A stretch of 35,146 bases of DNA from Frankia gtarii (GTDB taxonomy: Bacteria > Actinomycetota > Actinomycetes > Frankiales > Frankiaceae): the NCBI RefSeq assembly GCF_025403375.1, contig NZ_JAMPTM010000038.1, forward strand, positions 1 through 35,146, in the 5' to 3' direction. The first letter of the stretch is position 1, and each line of letters starts with the position of its first letter. A program made the position numbers and the translations under genes. Below are positions 8,943 through 17,863 of the stretch, one piece after another. Below the pieces are notes generated by a model. That model was not told the origin of the DNA. It worked only from the letters and a program-made list of their open reading frames with translations, and did not search any database.

Positions 8943-9803
8943 TCAGCCCGGGCCGGGCCGCGCCCAGTCCGGCAACGGTGGCGTGGCGGGCCGGTAGGCG
9001 GCGAGCAGGTGGGCGCCGATGAGAGCGTTGCCCCGGGGAGAGGCGTGCAGGCCGTCCGGGGCGAACAAGGTCGGGTCGGCGGCGAAACGCCGCGACACGG
9101 CGGTACGCAGGGTTACCGGAATGCCGCCGGCAGCGGAGACCGCCGGGGTCTGCGCCCGCTCGAGTAGCAGGCCGAGCAGCCACAGGACCTCGCGCAGCGG
9201 CGGGCGGACGGCGGAGATGACACTCAGGTCGGGTGTGGTGCCGACGATCACCTCGGCGCCGCTGCGGCGCAGGTCGACGACGGCACCGGCGAGGTGGCGG
9301 GCGGCGGCCGCCGGGGAGGTGCGATTGCGGATGTCGTTGACGCCGATGGAGATGACGGCCAGGTCGGGCGCCGCGGGGGCGACTCGGGCGACCTGGGCGG
9401 CCAGGTGCTCGGCGCGGGCACCATCGCGGGCGGCGCTGACGACGCGCACATGCCGGCCGTCACCGCCGTCACCGCTGACGCTCGTGCCGTCACCGCGGGC
9501 GGCGTCGCCGCCGGCTCCGGCGGCGAGGGCGCGGGCCAGCCAGCCGCCGACGGTCTCGTCGTAGTCGTGCACACCGGTGCCCTGGGCGCTGGAGTCGCCG
9601 AGTATCCCGAGGGTGAACGGCGGATGCGTCGGATTGCCGTAGAACTCGCGCACCGGCGGGGCGGGAGTGGTCAGCGGCCGCACCCGGCCGTCGGCCGTGC
9701 TGCCCTGATACAGCGCCAGACGCCACACGCCGACGCCCGCCCCCACGAACGCGCCACTGCCCGCGGCCCCCGCCGACAGCAGCAACCGGCCTCGCCCGAT
9801 CAT
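8943..9803 (-). CDS. SGNH/GDSL-family hydrolase
   Basis: A 286-residue GDSL-type esterase/lipase. An N-terminal hydrophobic stretch (LLLSAGAAGSGAFVGAGVGV) suggests a signal anchor or export. Block I is LGILGDSSAQGTGV with the nucleophilic serine, block III is ISIGVNDIRN and block V is APDGLHASPRGNALIG with the catalytic Asp/His pair. A Gly/Asp-rich insertion near residue 105 is probably a surface loop. The ATG at 9803 follows an excellent purine-rich Shine-Dalgarno tract (GGAGGGGGGAGCG). Probably an exported or membrane-tethered esterase; substrate unknown. Confidence 0.85.
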   Translation of the reverse strand: MIGRGRLLLSAGAAGSGAFVGAGVGVWRLALYQGSTADGRVRPLTTPAPPVREFYGNPTHPPFTLGILGDSSAQGTGVHDYDETVGGWLARALAAGAGGDAARGDGTSVSGDGGDGRHVRVVSAARDGARAEHLAAQVARVAPAAPDLAVISIGVNDIRNRTSPAAAARHLAGAVVDLRRSGAEVIVGTTPDLSVISAVRPPLREVLWLLGLLLERAQTPAVSAAGGIPVTLRTAVSRRFAADPTLFAPDGLHASPRGNALIGAHLLAAYRPATPPLPDWARPGPG

Positions 9804-10401
9804 CGCTCCCCCCTCCGGCCACCCGCGGGCGATGCCCGCCGAACGCGACGCGGGCGGTGGGTGGCAGCAGCGTGCCGCAGTGCCGCAGGCAGGCCAGATT
9901 TTACCCGCGGGCGTCGCCGCCGCCAGCCGATCCGCAGGCTCCGTCGACCGGCCTCGGCAGAGACCGCCGGCGACGCCGTCGGGAGCGCCCGGCAGGCGCC
10001 GGTGGAGGCTCCCGACCGCGCGAGCCTGACATCCGTCCTGGCACTACCGCCGGCAACGTTGCGGGTACTGACAACCATCGCCGCTTCTTCTCGGCGAATG
10101 CCAACGAACGCCACCTCCGGTGTTTACCCAGGCGTAACAGGGAATCGATCCCGGCCTCCGGGCGGATATGGTTTGCTGCCCTCGTCGCCCTCGCCGAAGA
10201 GGTGCCCGCCCGGTTGGGTCACGCGCGGATCCGGTCCAGACACGCGCGCCGTCCGACCAGCCCGTGAGCGGTGACGACCGTGGCCGTCTCGACGCCGACG
10301 TTGCCGACAACCCTCATCGCCGCCGGGTTCCGGCCTGCCCTCGACGCCCGGCCCGTGCCCGGCGCCCAGCCATCCACGCCCATCTCCGACGGACGGGTGC
10401 A
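9804..10401. other. Intergenic region between divergent genes, no supported gene
   Basis: About 600 bases separating the SGNH hydrolase and the dioxygenase. Open frames are Arg/Pro/Ala-rich without family resemblance. A somewhat more AT-rich stretch at about 10050-10180 may hold promoters for both neighbours. No repeat or RNA gene is seen. Confidence 0.55.
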
Positions 10402-11202
10402 ATGACTCGACACATGTCTCCGGCGATCGCTGACCTCACCATCCGACCCCTGTCACCGACGCTCGGTGCGGAAGTCGCCGGAATGGATCTCCGAACGGAC
10501 CTGACGCCGGAACGACGCGCACTGATCCGTACGCTTCTTTTCCAGCACGGGGTCCTGGTCTGGCGGGACCAGTCGCTGGACACGGCCGGCCAGGTCGCGT
10601 TCGCCGAGGCGTTCGGGCCGATCCTGGTGTTCACCAGCGTCGTCGACCCGGAGCCGGCCCGTCCCGGCGTGCACGAGGTCCACGGCGGCAGCGTCGGCTG
10701 GCATTTCGACGCCAGCAGTCTGCCCACCCCACCGCAGGCGACGGTCCTGCGAGCCGTGCACGTGCCGCCCGCGGGCAACGACACGCTGTGGGCCAGCGGC
10801 GTCGCCGCCTACCAGGCGCTGACGCCGGAGGTGCGGGCGCTGGCGACGGGCCGGTACATCACCCACGGCCGCGGGGTGAAACGCGAGCCCGGCGACGAAC
10901 GCCCCATCGTCGCGCATCCGCTGGTCCGCCGGCATCCGCACACCGGCGAGCACTACCTGTACATCAACCTGCCGGACTGGGACCACCCCCTGGTGCTCGG
11001 GATGAGCCCGGACGACAGCGACGCACTGGTGGCCGAGCTGCGCGCCGCGTACCTGCGCCCGGAGCACCAGGCACGCCTGAGCTGGACGCCGGGGACGATC
11101 GCCATGTGGGACAACCGGATCGTCCTGCACACCGGCACCGGTGAGCACGATCCCGCCACCCGCCACCTCGTGCGGATCTGCCTCGCCGCGCTGCACCCGT
11201 GA
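10402..11202 (+). CDS. TauD/TfdA-family Fe(II)/2-oxoglutarate dioxygenase
   Basis: The 266-residue protein starts with LTIRPLSPTLGAEVAGMDL, the usual TauD-family opening. The iron-binding HxD is in GWHFDAS (near residue 100), and the distal histidine (DNRIVLHTGTGEHD, about 240) and the 2-oxoglutarate-binding arginine (RHLVRICL) follow in the expected order. Members hydroxylate small substrates such as taurine, alkyl sulfates or aryloxyalkanoates. The open frame extends far upstream, but ATG 10402 is the sensible start because the family sequence begins there. No transporter or sulfonate gene is adjacent, so the substrate is open. Confidence 0.87.
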   Translation: MTRHMSPAIADLTIRPLSPTLGAEVAGMDLRTDLTPERRALIRTLLFQHGVLVWRDQSLDTAGQVAFAEAFGPILVFTSVVDPEPARPGVHEVHGGSVGWHFDASSLPTPPQATVLRAVHVPPAGNDTLWASGVAAYQALTPEVRALATGRYITHGRGVKREPGDERPIVAHPLVRRHPHTGEHYLYINLPDWDHPLVLGMSPDDSDALVAELRAAYLRPEHQARLSWTPGTIAMWDNRIVLHTGTGEHDPATRHLVRICLAALHP

Positions 11203-11357
11203 CCGCGCGAAGCGGACCACACCGAGCGGACCACGCCGAGCGGTGGACGTGGGGAGCGGTGCCCTTGACATGAAGTCGGGTTCAGCTTCCAGGCTGGGTG
11301 AACGTGATCGGGTGACCACCACGGCACCCGACGCGATGCCCGGATGGAGGCCGTCCC

Positions 11358-12029
11358 GTGCCAACCTCGACGCCACCGATCTTCCCGACCCTCGCCACCG
11401 CGATCCCCACCACCGCGGCGGACGCCTGGGCTCGCCGCACCGACGACACCCCCCGCCCGCTCGCCCTCGCCCTGATCATCAGCAGCGTGCGGGCGGGGCG
11501 GCTGGGGCCGACCGTCGCGGGCTGGTTCGCCGACCGCGCCGGTGACCGCGACGACATCCACCTCGACGTCCTCGACCTGGCCGAGTTCCCGCTGCCCGCC
11601 GACATGGCCGTCGCCCCCGACACCCCATCCGAGCGGCTCGTCCGCGCGCTCGGGGAACGCCTCGCCGCCGCGGACGGGTTCGTCGTCGTCACCCCGGAGT
11701 ACAACCACAGCTACCCGGCGGCGCTCAAGCACCTCATCGACACCTACCGCGAGCAGTGGTTCGCCAAGCCCGTCGGGTTCATCTCGTACGGCGGGATGAG
11801 CGGCGGCCTGCGGGCCGTCGAACACCTGCGCGCCGTCTTCGCCGAGCAGCACGCCGTGACCGTTCGCGACGTCGTGAGCTTCCACGGCGCGGGCGCGGCC
11901 GACTTCGCCGCGGACGGCCGGGCGACGACCGGCGCCGCACCAGCCGCCGCCGCCGCTCTGCTCGACCGCATGGGCTGGTGGGGCCGGGCGCTGCGCCGCG
12001 CCCGCACCGTCGAACCGTTCCAAAGCTGA
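11358..12029 (+). CDS. NAD(P)H-dependent FMN reductase (flavodoxin-like)
   Basis: Flavodoxin-fold reductase of 223 residues. The phosphate loop is IISSVRAGRLGPTVAGWF (near residue 41), LDLAEFPLP follows, and the flavin-binding TPEYNHSYPAALKHLID signature and FISYGGMSGGLRAVEHLR complete the fold. The GTG start at 11358 is preceded by ATGGAGG with 7-nt spacing. About 35 residues of low-complexity tail precede the fold. It may be a quinone or azo-type reductase; no partner is evident. Confidence 0.87.
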   Translation: MPTSTPPIFPTLATAIPTTAADAWARRTDDTPRPLALALIISSVRAGRLGPTVAGWFADRAGDRDDIHLDVLDLAEFPLPADMAVAPDTPSERLVRALGERLAAADGFVVVTPEYNHSYPAALKHLIDTYREQWFAKPVGFISYGGMSGGLRAVEHLRAVFAEQHAVTVRDVVSFHGAGAADFAADGRATTGAAPAAAAALLDRMGWWGRALRRARTVEPFQS

Positions 12030-12140
12030 TCCCGAGCGATCCGCCGGCAACGATCCGTGCGCGCCGCCGGAACAACGGAGTAACCGAACACCCGGATTAC
12101 GCGCATCGCGCCGGATCTGCCACGCTGCGTTCGTGGGGGC

Positions 12141-12540
12141 GTGGCCGGCGGGCCCGGCGGGCGACTGTTCATCAGCGTGGCGGGGCCGGACCGGCCGTGG
12201 GCCCGCTGGGTAGTGGACCGGCTCGGCCACCTACGGCCGGGCCGAACGCGAAGCGGCGCTGACACGGGCGCAGGGGCGAGACGGCTTCCTCGTCCCTGCG
12301 CTGGTCGCCGGTCCCCGGCCGACGCGACGTGAACGCGGCGGCGTGCCAGTCGTACTTCGCCACGTGCGAGGACGACGAGCTGAAGCTGGTCGTCGCCGGA
12401 TCAACTCGACGATGGCGCTCACCCACGGGCAGCAGGACGATGTCGGACAGATCGGTGCGGCTCAGGCGGACTGGTTCGCCGAGCGGCTCGCCGCCTACGA
12501 GCGGCGCGGCTGGCTGCGCCTCGGTTCGTTGCTGATCGCC
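12141..12540 (+). pseudogene. Decayed TIR-like start followed by metallophosphoesterase-like fragment
   Basis: The first frame encodes GRLFISVAGPDRPWARWVVD, very like the first strand and helix of actinobacterial TIR domains. It then loses family character. From about 12360, EDDELKLVVAG in one frame continues as INSTMALTHGQQDDVGQIG and AQADWFAERLAAYERRGWLRLG in the next frame, giving a pattern resembling calcineurin-like metallophosphoesterases. The frame changes at the CGCCGGATCAAC stretch near 12402, consistent with a 1-nt deletion. I infer two joined remnants or one fusion gene in decay. The TIR resemblance rests on only about 20 residues. Confidence 0.35.
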
Positions 12541-13073
12541 CGCGCGGGCGGATGCCGCCCCGCCCGGCGTTCGCCACCTGCCCTGACCCGCGCCCGGGGC
12601 GCTCACGGCCGGCGCCGACCGCCTCCGCCGCGCCAGCACCCCGGCCGCGCTCCCCGCAGCCGGCGCGGTCGGTGGCCCGCTCTGGGCGCGGGGCGATCCG
12701 CCCACCCGGCGGGGCGCCGTCGCCCGCCGGGGCGACCATGGGACATCACAGGGTCCAGAACACGGCCTGGGGCACGAATGCTCCGGCGACCGCCGAGCTT
12801 CCCGGCGCCGTCGCGGCCGCGGCCGCGGTGACGGTCGAGCGGCAGAGCGGGCGTCAGGGCCGAAAGCAGACCCGTCTGTACGAACGCACGTCGATTTTCC
12901 ACCCGCGATTCCCTTCACGCCCGTCGGCGGCAGGTCCGTCGTTGCGCCGCGGGCGGTCTCGTCCGGCGACCACCCGCCGGATTCCCGGCCCGCCCTTCGG
13001 GTCGGCACTATCCCATCGCGACGATGAGGCGCACAGCAACGACACGACTCCCGGGACCCGCGCCCGGCGCCGC
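12541..13073. other. Non-coding stretch downstream of the remnant
   Basis: About 530 bases with no protein I can support. Frames on both strands are Arg/Pro/Ala-rich. It may include further decayed sequence of the TIR/phosphoesterase remnant. No RNA gene or repeat is seen. Confidence 0.5.
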
Positions 13074-14186
13074 CTACAGCCAGCCCTTGCGCCGGAACAC
13101 GACGTAGAGGATCGCCGCGGACACCACGAGGATGAGCAGGTCGACGGCGAATCCCCAGCTCTCGCCGCTGCCCGGGTAGGGCACGTTCTGGCCGAAGAAG
13201 CCGGTGATGAGGGTGGGCACGGCGATGATCGCCGCCCAGCCCGTCATCTTCTTCATGACGAGGTTGAGGCGGTTGCTCTGGATCGTCAGGTTCGTGTCCA
13301 GAATAGAGTTGATCATGTCACGCAGACTTTCGGTCCACTCCGTGGCGCGCAGCACGTGGTCATAGACATCCCGGTAAGAGGACACCAGGCCGTCGGTGAC
13401 AAGGCCGGTGTCGCGGCGCATGAGGCTGTTCACCGCCTCACGCATGGGCAGCACCTCCCGACGCAGCTGGACCAGGCTCTTGCGCAGCTCGAAGCTGCGC
13501 CGGTGGACCGTCGCCTCCGGCACGTCGTCGTCGAAGAGCATGTCCTCGAGGTCCTCCAACGCGCCGTCCAGTGCCTGCACGGCGGTGAAGTACCCGTCGA
13601 CGACGAGGTCGATGATCCCGTGGACGAGGTAACCGACGCCGTGCGCGGCCAGGTCGGCGCTGTTCGTCCGGCGCAGGACCGCATCGAGGTCGAACGAGTC
13701 GTCGGGACGAACGGTGACCAGCGTCCGCCCGGCGATGAACGCCGAGATCTCCTTGCTGACCAGCTCCCCGGAGGCCACGTCGAGGCGCACGGCGTAGGTG
13801 TTGAGGAACAGGTAGCTCGGGTAGCGGTCCAGCTTCGCCCGCTCGCCGGCGGACAGGGCGTCCTCGACGGCGTGCGGGTCCAGCTGCAGCTCGTCGGAGA
13901 CGAGGCGGATCTGCTCGGCGTTCGGGGCGCGCAGGTCCAGCCAGACGATCACATCGTCGTCCTCGCGGAAACGATGGACATCGGCAAGCGGAAAGTCCTC
14001 TTCCGCCAACACCCCCTCGCGAAAGACGCGGGTCCGCACGCCGATCCCGCCGATCCCGCCGGCCCCCGGGCCGCCCTGGCCGCCGATGGAGTCGTCGAGA
14101 CCGGTACGGGCGCGCAGGGCGGGGCCGGTGTCGAGCGGGAGTGAACCTGCCAGCGCCGCCCCCGCGGAACCGCCCTGATCGCGCAT
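13074..14186 (-). CDS. corA: CorA-family divalent cation transporter
   Basis: The 370-residue protein has a Gly-rich N-terminal tail, then the alpha/beta funnel domain (VIVWLDLRAPNAEQ, LQLDPHAVEDAL, KLDRYPSYLFL), a long helical segment (about 190-300) and two C-terminal helices. The pore signature reads TGFFGQNVPYPG rather than the classic YGMN, so it is a GxN variant. The basic C-terminus FRRKGWL is typical. CorA proteins are pentameric inner-membrane channels for Mg2+ and related ions. The ATG at 14186 lies after a purine-rich GGGGAAGGGCGG tract at somewhat long spacing. Transcribed away from the interrupted MFS gene's 3' end, from which a large hairpin separates it. Confidence 0.88.
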   Translation of the reverse strand: MRDQGGSAGAALAGSLPLDTGPALRARTGLDDSIGGQGGPGAGGIGGIGVRTRVFREGVLAEEDFPLADVHRFREDDDVIVWLDLRAPNAEQIRLVSDELQLDPHAVEDALSAGERAKLDRYPSYLFLNTYAVRLDVASGELVSKEISAFIAGRTLVTVRPDDSFDLDAVLRRTNSADLAAHGVGYLVHGIIDLVVDGYFTAVQALDGALEDLEDMLFDDDVPEATVHRRSFELRKSLVQLRREVLPMREAVNSLMRRDTGLVTDGLVSSYRDVYDHVLRATEWTESLRDMINSILDTNLTIQSNRLNLVMKKMTGWAAIIAVPTLITGFFGQNVPYPGSGESWGFAVDLLILVVSAAILYVVFRRKGWL

Positions 14187-14295
14187 GGTGTGTACCGCCC
14201 TTCCCCTGGTGACGACCGCGGCCGCAGTCGCCTGGGGAGGCGGTACCCGCTGCGACCCGGTAATCCCATTCCGACCGCCGTTCTCCCCAGTCGCG

Positions 14296-14349
14296 GGGAC
14301 GCTGGCGCCCGCCCGCGTGGTACCTGCTGCGGGCGGGCGCCAGCGTCCC
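14296..14349 (-). terminator. Perfect 21-bp inverted repeat after the MFS gene
   Basis: The arms at 14296-14316 and 14329-14349 are exact reverse complements (GGGACGCTGGCG at one outer end), with a 12-nt loop. It begins 7 nt beyond the MFS stop codon and lies upstream of corA. There is no T-tract, as is common for GC-rich actinobacterial terminators. It probably insulates corA from MFS transcription. Confidence 0.7.
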
Positions 14350-14355
14350 TTGCAG

Positions 14356-15582
14356 CTATGTGCGGATCGGCGCGCGCCGCCGGGGATCGAGGGCCAGGGC
14401 GGCGACGCCCGCCGCTGCCGCGAGGCCCAGCGCGACGTACCAGGCGTGCCGGTAGACGGCCACCGGCGCGTCGGAGGAGGCCGTGCCGAGGATCGCGACC
14501 AGGATGCTCACGCCGATCACCGAACCGACCTGGACCGCCATGGACACGATCGCGCTGCCGGTCGCCGCGTCCGCGGGAGCGAGTCCCACCGTGGCCGACG
14601 AGATCGCCGCCGGCACCGCGAGGCCGAGCCCGAGGCCCAGCGGCAGCCAGCCGGGCAGGAAGCCGGTGGCGTAGCTCGCCCCGTCATCGGCGAGCAGGAT
14701 CAGCAGTAGCAGGCCGACCACGGCGATGGCCAGTCCGAGCGCGGCGATCCGGCCGACCCGCAGCCCACCCCGCTGGTGCAGCGCCTCGGCCAGCGCGGCC
14801 CCGGCGGCGAAGATCACCGGGCCGGGCGCGGTGCCCAGACCGGTGCGGATGGCGGAGTAGCCCCAGTGGCCCTGCAGCAGCAGGATCGCCGAGAGCAGCA
14901 CCAGCCCGAAGGAGGCGAACGCGAGCAGCGGGACCAGGTTGCCGGCGGCGAAGATGCGGTCGCGGAACAGCGACAGGGCCACCACCGGCGCCGGGTGGCG
15001 GGCGGAACGCACGAGGAAGATCGTGAACGCGACGGCGGCCACGACGAACGCGCCGACGACGCGCCCGCCCGACCAGCCCCACTGCGGCCCCTCGACGATG
15101 CCAAGGCACAGCGCGGCAACCGAGATCATCAGCACGGTTCCACCGAGCAGGTCGGGGACCCGCAGGTCCCGCTCACCCCGGGTCCGCGGGACGTGGCGGG
15201 CGGCCAGCGCCATCGCACCCGCCGCGACCGGAATGTTGATCAGAAACAGCCACCGCCACGACGCCTGCACCAACAGCCCGCCGAGCACCGGGCCGGAGGC
15301 CGCGGACAGCGCCCCGGTGGTGAACCAGATCTTGACGTAGGTCGCCGTCTTCTCCGGTGGGGCGGTAACCAGTACCAGCCCGAGGCTGGCCGGGGTCAGC
15401 AGCGCGGCGCCGACCGCCTGGGCGACGCGGAAGCCGACGAGAACCCAGACGCCGCCGCTGAGGCCGGCGCCCAGGCTCGCGGCGGCGAACACCGCCAGCC
15501 CCAGCAGGAATCCGCCCTTGCGGCCGAAGCGGTCGACGAGGCGGCCGGCGGGGACCAGCAGCGCCGCGTAGACGATCGCGTA
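14356..15582 (-). pseudogene. MFS exporter, C-terminal part, split by the integrated element
   Basis: This piece encodes [20 protein letters not shown] onwards: transmembrane segment 2, the conserved cytoplasmic loop, and the remaining membrane helices of a DHA2-type drug/proton antiporter. It lacks the first membrane helix, found at 28013-28223. Joining the two at the shared GCGTA gives 479 codons including the stop with no frame change and the natural junction [14 protein letters not shown]. In its present state an internal start (for example at 15492) could only yield a truncated protein missing about 150 residues, so function is probably lost while the element is integrated. Confidence 0.93.
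15578..15582. repeat. Left attachment-site core (attL)
   Basis: GCGTA shared with 28009-28013. To its left the sequence reads as MFS codons (IVYAALL on the minus strand). To its right is element sequence, including the arm CCGTAGT at 15593-15599 and GTTGACC nearby. Confidence 0.88.
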
Positions 15583-15940
15583 CGCAATCAGACCGTAGTT
15601 GCACTGCGTTGACCTGCGGGTTTGAGCCGCGGTTGAGGCTCGGTGCCCTCGACGCCCATGATGCGTCGGTGCCAGTCGACACGATCAAGCAACACGGGCT
15701 AGTAGCCGCCTGAGATAGCTTCCGAGCTGCGCTTTCCTCACGCATTGCAAATGCTAGCGCCCCTGATTCGATGAGATCAGGGGTCGGTCGGCTGTCCGTT
15801 CACGTGCCCTGGCAACCGCGAGTCACGGTCCATGGGTTTTTTCTGCCCGCCCGCCTCTGCTCGGTGCGCTGCTGCGGTCTGTCGTCACGAACAGTGGGCC
15901 GGACCTAGGACGGGACACCTCACATCCACATGTGAACATG
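15583..15940. other. Left end of the element, no supported gene
   Basis: About 360 bases with no convincing ORF. CCCCTGAT (15760-15767) and ATCAGGGG (15776-15783) form an 8-bp stem with an 8-nt loop, positioned as a terminator about 160 bases beyond the phosphatase stop. The stretch also holds the attL arm sequences. Short overlapping frames at 15823-16101 look like shadows. Confidence 0.55.
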
Positions 15941-16765
15941 TCACGAAACGGAAGGACGAAGGGATTCCGCTTCCCGATACGTCTCCGCAAGGACTTCCAA
16001 AATTGGACCAACCAATTCCTTGGAGGTGGCGGCCGTCACGCGGGAGTTTGTTGTGTGGTCCGAGCCGTCTAGATCGAAAACTTCCGCGCCAGATTCTCTA
16101 GCTATTATTACTCCGGCCGCCATATCCCAAAGCTTATTTCCAAGCGCGATACTTGCATCCGTTCTTCCGGCGGACAGCCATGCCAAGTCAACTGCCGCCG
16201 ATCCAAACATGCGAATCCGCTCAACCTTCGGAGCAAGAAATCGCGACAGCGCCAGTCGAGCCCGATTTTTTTCTTCGGATTTATTGCCGACGGCGTAGTC
16301 TCCAATTGAGACTATCGCATCAGAAAGTCGGACCGGTCTGGTTACTGCGAGCTTCCTCATTCCCGCGAAAGCGCCAAACCCTTCCGCTGCGAAATACCTT
16401 TCATTAAGGAAGGGTAGGGCAATCACACCCAATATCGGCCGCTCGTCCCTGATAAGCCCTAGAGAAACACCGCATAGCGGTATTCCGTGAAGCAGGTTAG
16501 ACGTTCCGTCTAGCGGATCGAGAGTCCAGATTTCGTCACTACCGAAATCGACTTTTTCGCCGCTTTCCTCGCCTATAAAGCCAAGATGCGGTGTGCGCTG
16601 CTCAAGAAATCTTCTAATCTTCCTCTCGACTTCTATGTCGACTGCGCTGACGAAATCCCGCTCCTCTTTTTCCCGGGCTTGGCCGGGTGGAGTGCTCATC
16701 ACAGTCTCCACTGCAATGTCGATAGCGTCATGTGCAACAGACAGGAGCGCGTCAAGGTGATTCAC
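15941..16765 (-). CDS. Inositol monophosphatase-family phosphatase
   Basis: This 274-residue, Mg2+-dependent IMPase-fold enzyme has all three signatures: GEESG at 65-69, DPLDGTSNLLHGIP from 83, and KLWDMAAGVIIARESGAEVF from 211. The family includes inositol-1-phosphatase, histidinol-phosphatase, fructose-1,6-bisphosphatase and CysQ (PAP phosphatase), and sequence alone does not separate them. Its start overlaps the stop of the DUF5919-like regulator by 4 nt, so the two are translationally coupled. The gene is distinctly AT-richer than the chromosome, with codons such as AAA, ATT and TCT, a sign of acquisition from another background. Element cargo, not mobility machinery. Confidence 0.87.
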   Translation of the reverse strand: MNHLDALLSVAHDAIDIAVETVMSTPPGQAREKEERDFVSAVDIEVERKIRRFLEQRTPHLGFIGEESGEKVDFGSDEIWTLDPLDGTSNLLHGIPLCGVSLGLIRDERPILGVIALPFLNERYFAAEGFGAFAGMRKLAVTRPVRLSDAIVSIGDYAVGNKSEEKNRARLALSRFLAPKVERIRMFGSAAVDLAWLSAGRTDASIALGNKLWDMAAGVIIARESGAEVFDLDGSDHTTNSRVTAATSKELVGPILEVLAETYREAESLRPSVS

Positions 16766-17625
16766 AGGAACGAGCTCCGATCTTCCAAGGAAGATAGCAC
16801 TTCATCGAAAGTCATAAAAATTGACCCGTCCTCCACTTCGCGCATTGCAACCAGAGTAGGGGATTCGACGCCCCGCATCGCCGGTAGGTACGGCTGTATG
16901 ACACATCTGCTGTCGTCAACGATTACGATGTTGTATCTTAGTGGCTCATCGTAAACACCGATTCGAAGATTTTCCGAATGACTTCCGAGATCGTCTCTCA
17001 GCTTCAAGAGTAACTCCATGTTGATCCGGGTCAACGCAGCAAGATCGCCTGAAGAAAAACCTTCCTCTCTCTCGCGCTCTCCAATGTGCTCGCCACGCGG
17101 ATTCAGAAATAGAAAACAACCTTTCCCGCCATTGACTATTTTTCGCCGAAGGGCGCGAACGGGATATTGCTGGCAAACTAGATTGAGCGAAAGGCCGGCA
17201 GCTCGAATTTTTTTCGCTCCGTCAAAAAGTTCGTGTGCGGGAATCGCTCCCGCGAACTCTGATCGGGTAGAAAATACCGCCACTACGCCCCCCATGCCGA
17301 ACTTGCCGCTCGGTGCCGAAGCGGGTTCCTTTAGTATTTCCGATGCGGGACTAGGTAGCGCTTCTCCACTCCATTTACTAAAAAGATTTACGGCGGTCCA
17401 GCCTTCAAACATTTTTTCCAGAACTCTACAGTGATGTGGGTACGGCAGCGAAATGAGAGCCCCAGATAGCCAGCGATGGAACTGTGCGCGACTCGGCCAA
17501 GTGCCGATTAGGCTGCTATCTATGACACTTGCCGACCTGTCGTATTCACGGCAAAAAGTAGGGTAATTCTGCCAATGACGCTGACGCAATAACGCTTTAA
17601 GTTTCGTGCCGTTTTCCTCCGCCAT
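16762..17625 (-). CDS. Putative HTH regulator with DUF5919-like C-terminal domain
   Basis: The 287-residue product has a helix-turn-helix-like N-terminus. SRAQFHRWLSGALISLPYPH and CRVLEKMFEGWTAVNLF match the DNA-binding start of many actinobacterial XRE-like regulators. After a linker, a domain from about residue 105 runs through GVVAVFSTRSEF, IRAAGLSLNLVCQQYP, LRIGVYDEPLRYNIVIVDD and SRCVIQPYLPAMRGVESPT. From memory this resembles DUF5919, whose fold may be related to phospholipase D. The catalytic HxK motif of true PLDs is not evident. The ATG at 17625 has GGGGA about 10 nt upstream. First gene of a two-gene operon with the phosphatase and divergent from the methyltransferase, so it may control the whole cargo. 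The gene is AT-rich. Confidence 0.65.
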   Translation of the reverse strand: MAEENGTKLKALLRQRHWQNYPTFCREYDRSASVIDSSLIGTWPSRAQFHRWLSGALISLPYPHHCRVLEKMFEGWTAVNLFSKWSGEALPSPASEILKEPASAPSGKFGMGGVVAVFSTRSEFAGAIPAHELFDGAKKIRAAGLSLNLVCQQYPVRALRRKIVNGGKGCFLFLNPRGEHIGEREREEGFSSGDLAALTRINMELLLKLRDDLGSHSENLRIGVYDEPLRYNIVIVDDSRCVIQPYLPAMRGVESPTLVAMREVEDGSIFMTFDEVLSSLEDRSSFL

Positions 17626-17863
17626 TGACAGAATTTCCCCGTTTCTATCCGATTGTTCTCCTTATCATGATCATACCACAAGATGAGACCAAGACGAGAC
17701 AGAAGAGATTTAGCTGCGAACGAACGCGACATTGGCGATATTGCAGCGAGACAGAAAGGCATGGTCCGCTCATCTCGAAACGCGCCGCTCCATGTCGGCA
17801 AGGAGAGGTGTGTCGTAGTTTCACCCATGGACTTGATCAGTCCCTGACCCTCGGGAGCCAGCA
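17626..17863. promoter_or_regulatory. Divergent promoter region of the cargo genes
   Basis: The 238 bases between the divergent cargo operons are AT-rich. TATCATGATCATA (17663-17675) is a near-palindrome made of two overlapping perfect 8-bp palindromes. Read on the minus strand it contains TATGAT, a good -10 for the regulator gene, so autoregulation there is plausible. GGGAG at 17853-17857 is a Shine-Dalgarno site 6 nt before the methyltransferase ATG. No clear -35 box could be fixed. Confidence 0.4.

Noticed and set aside
12552-14144. 530-residue open frame on the plus strand
   Set aside because: Antisense to corA; sequence has the His/Val/Asp/Gln pattern of a shadow frame and starts in low-complexity DNA, while corA on the other strand has clear family motifs.
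15578-15700. tRNA gene as integration target
   Set aside because: No tRNA-like cloverleaf or CCA end at either boundary; both flanks are clearly MFS codons.
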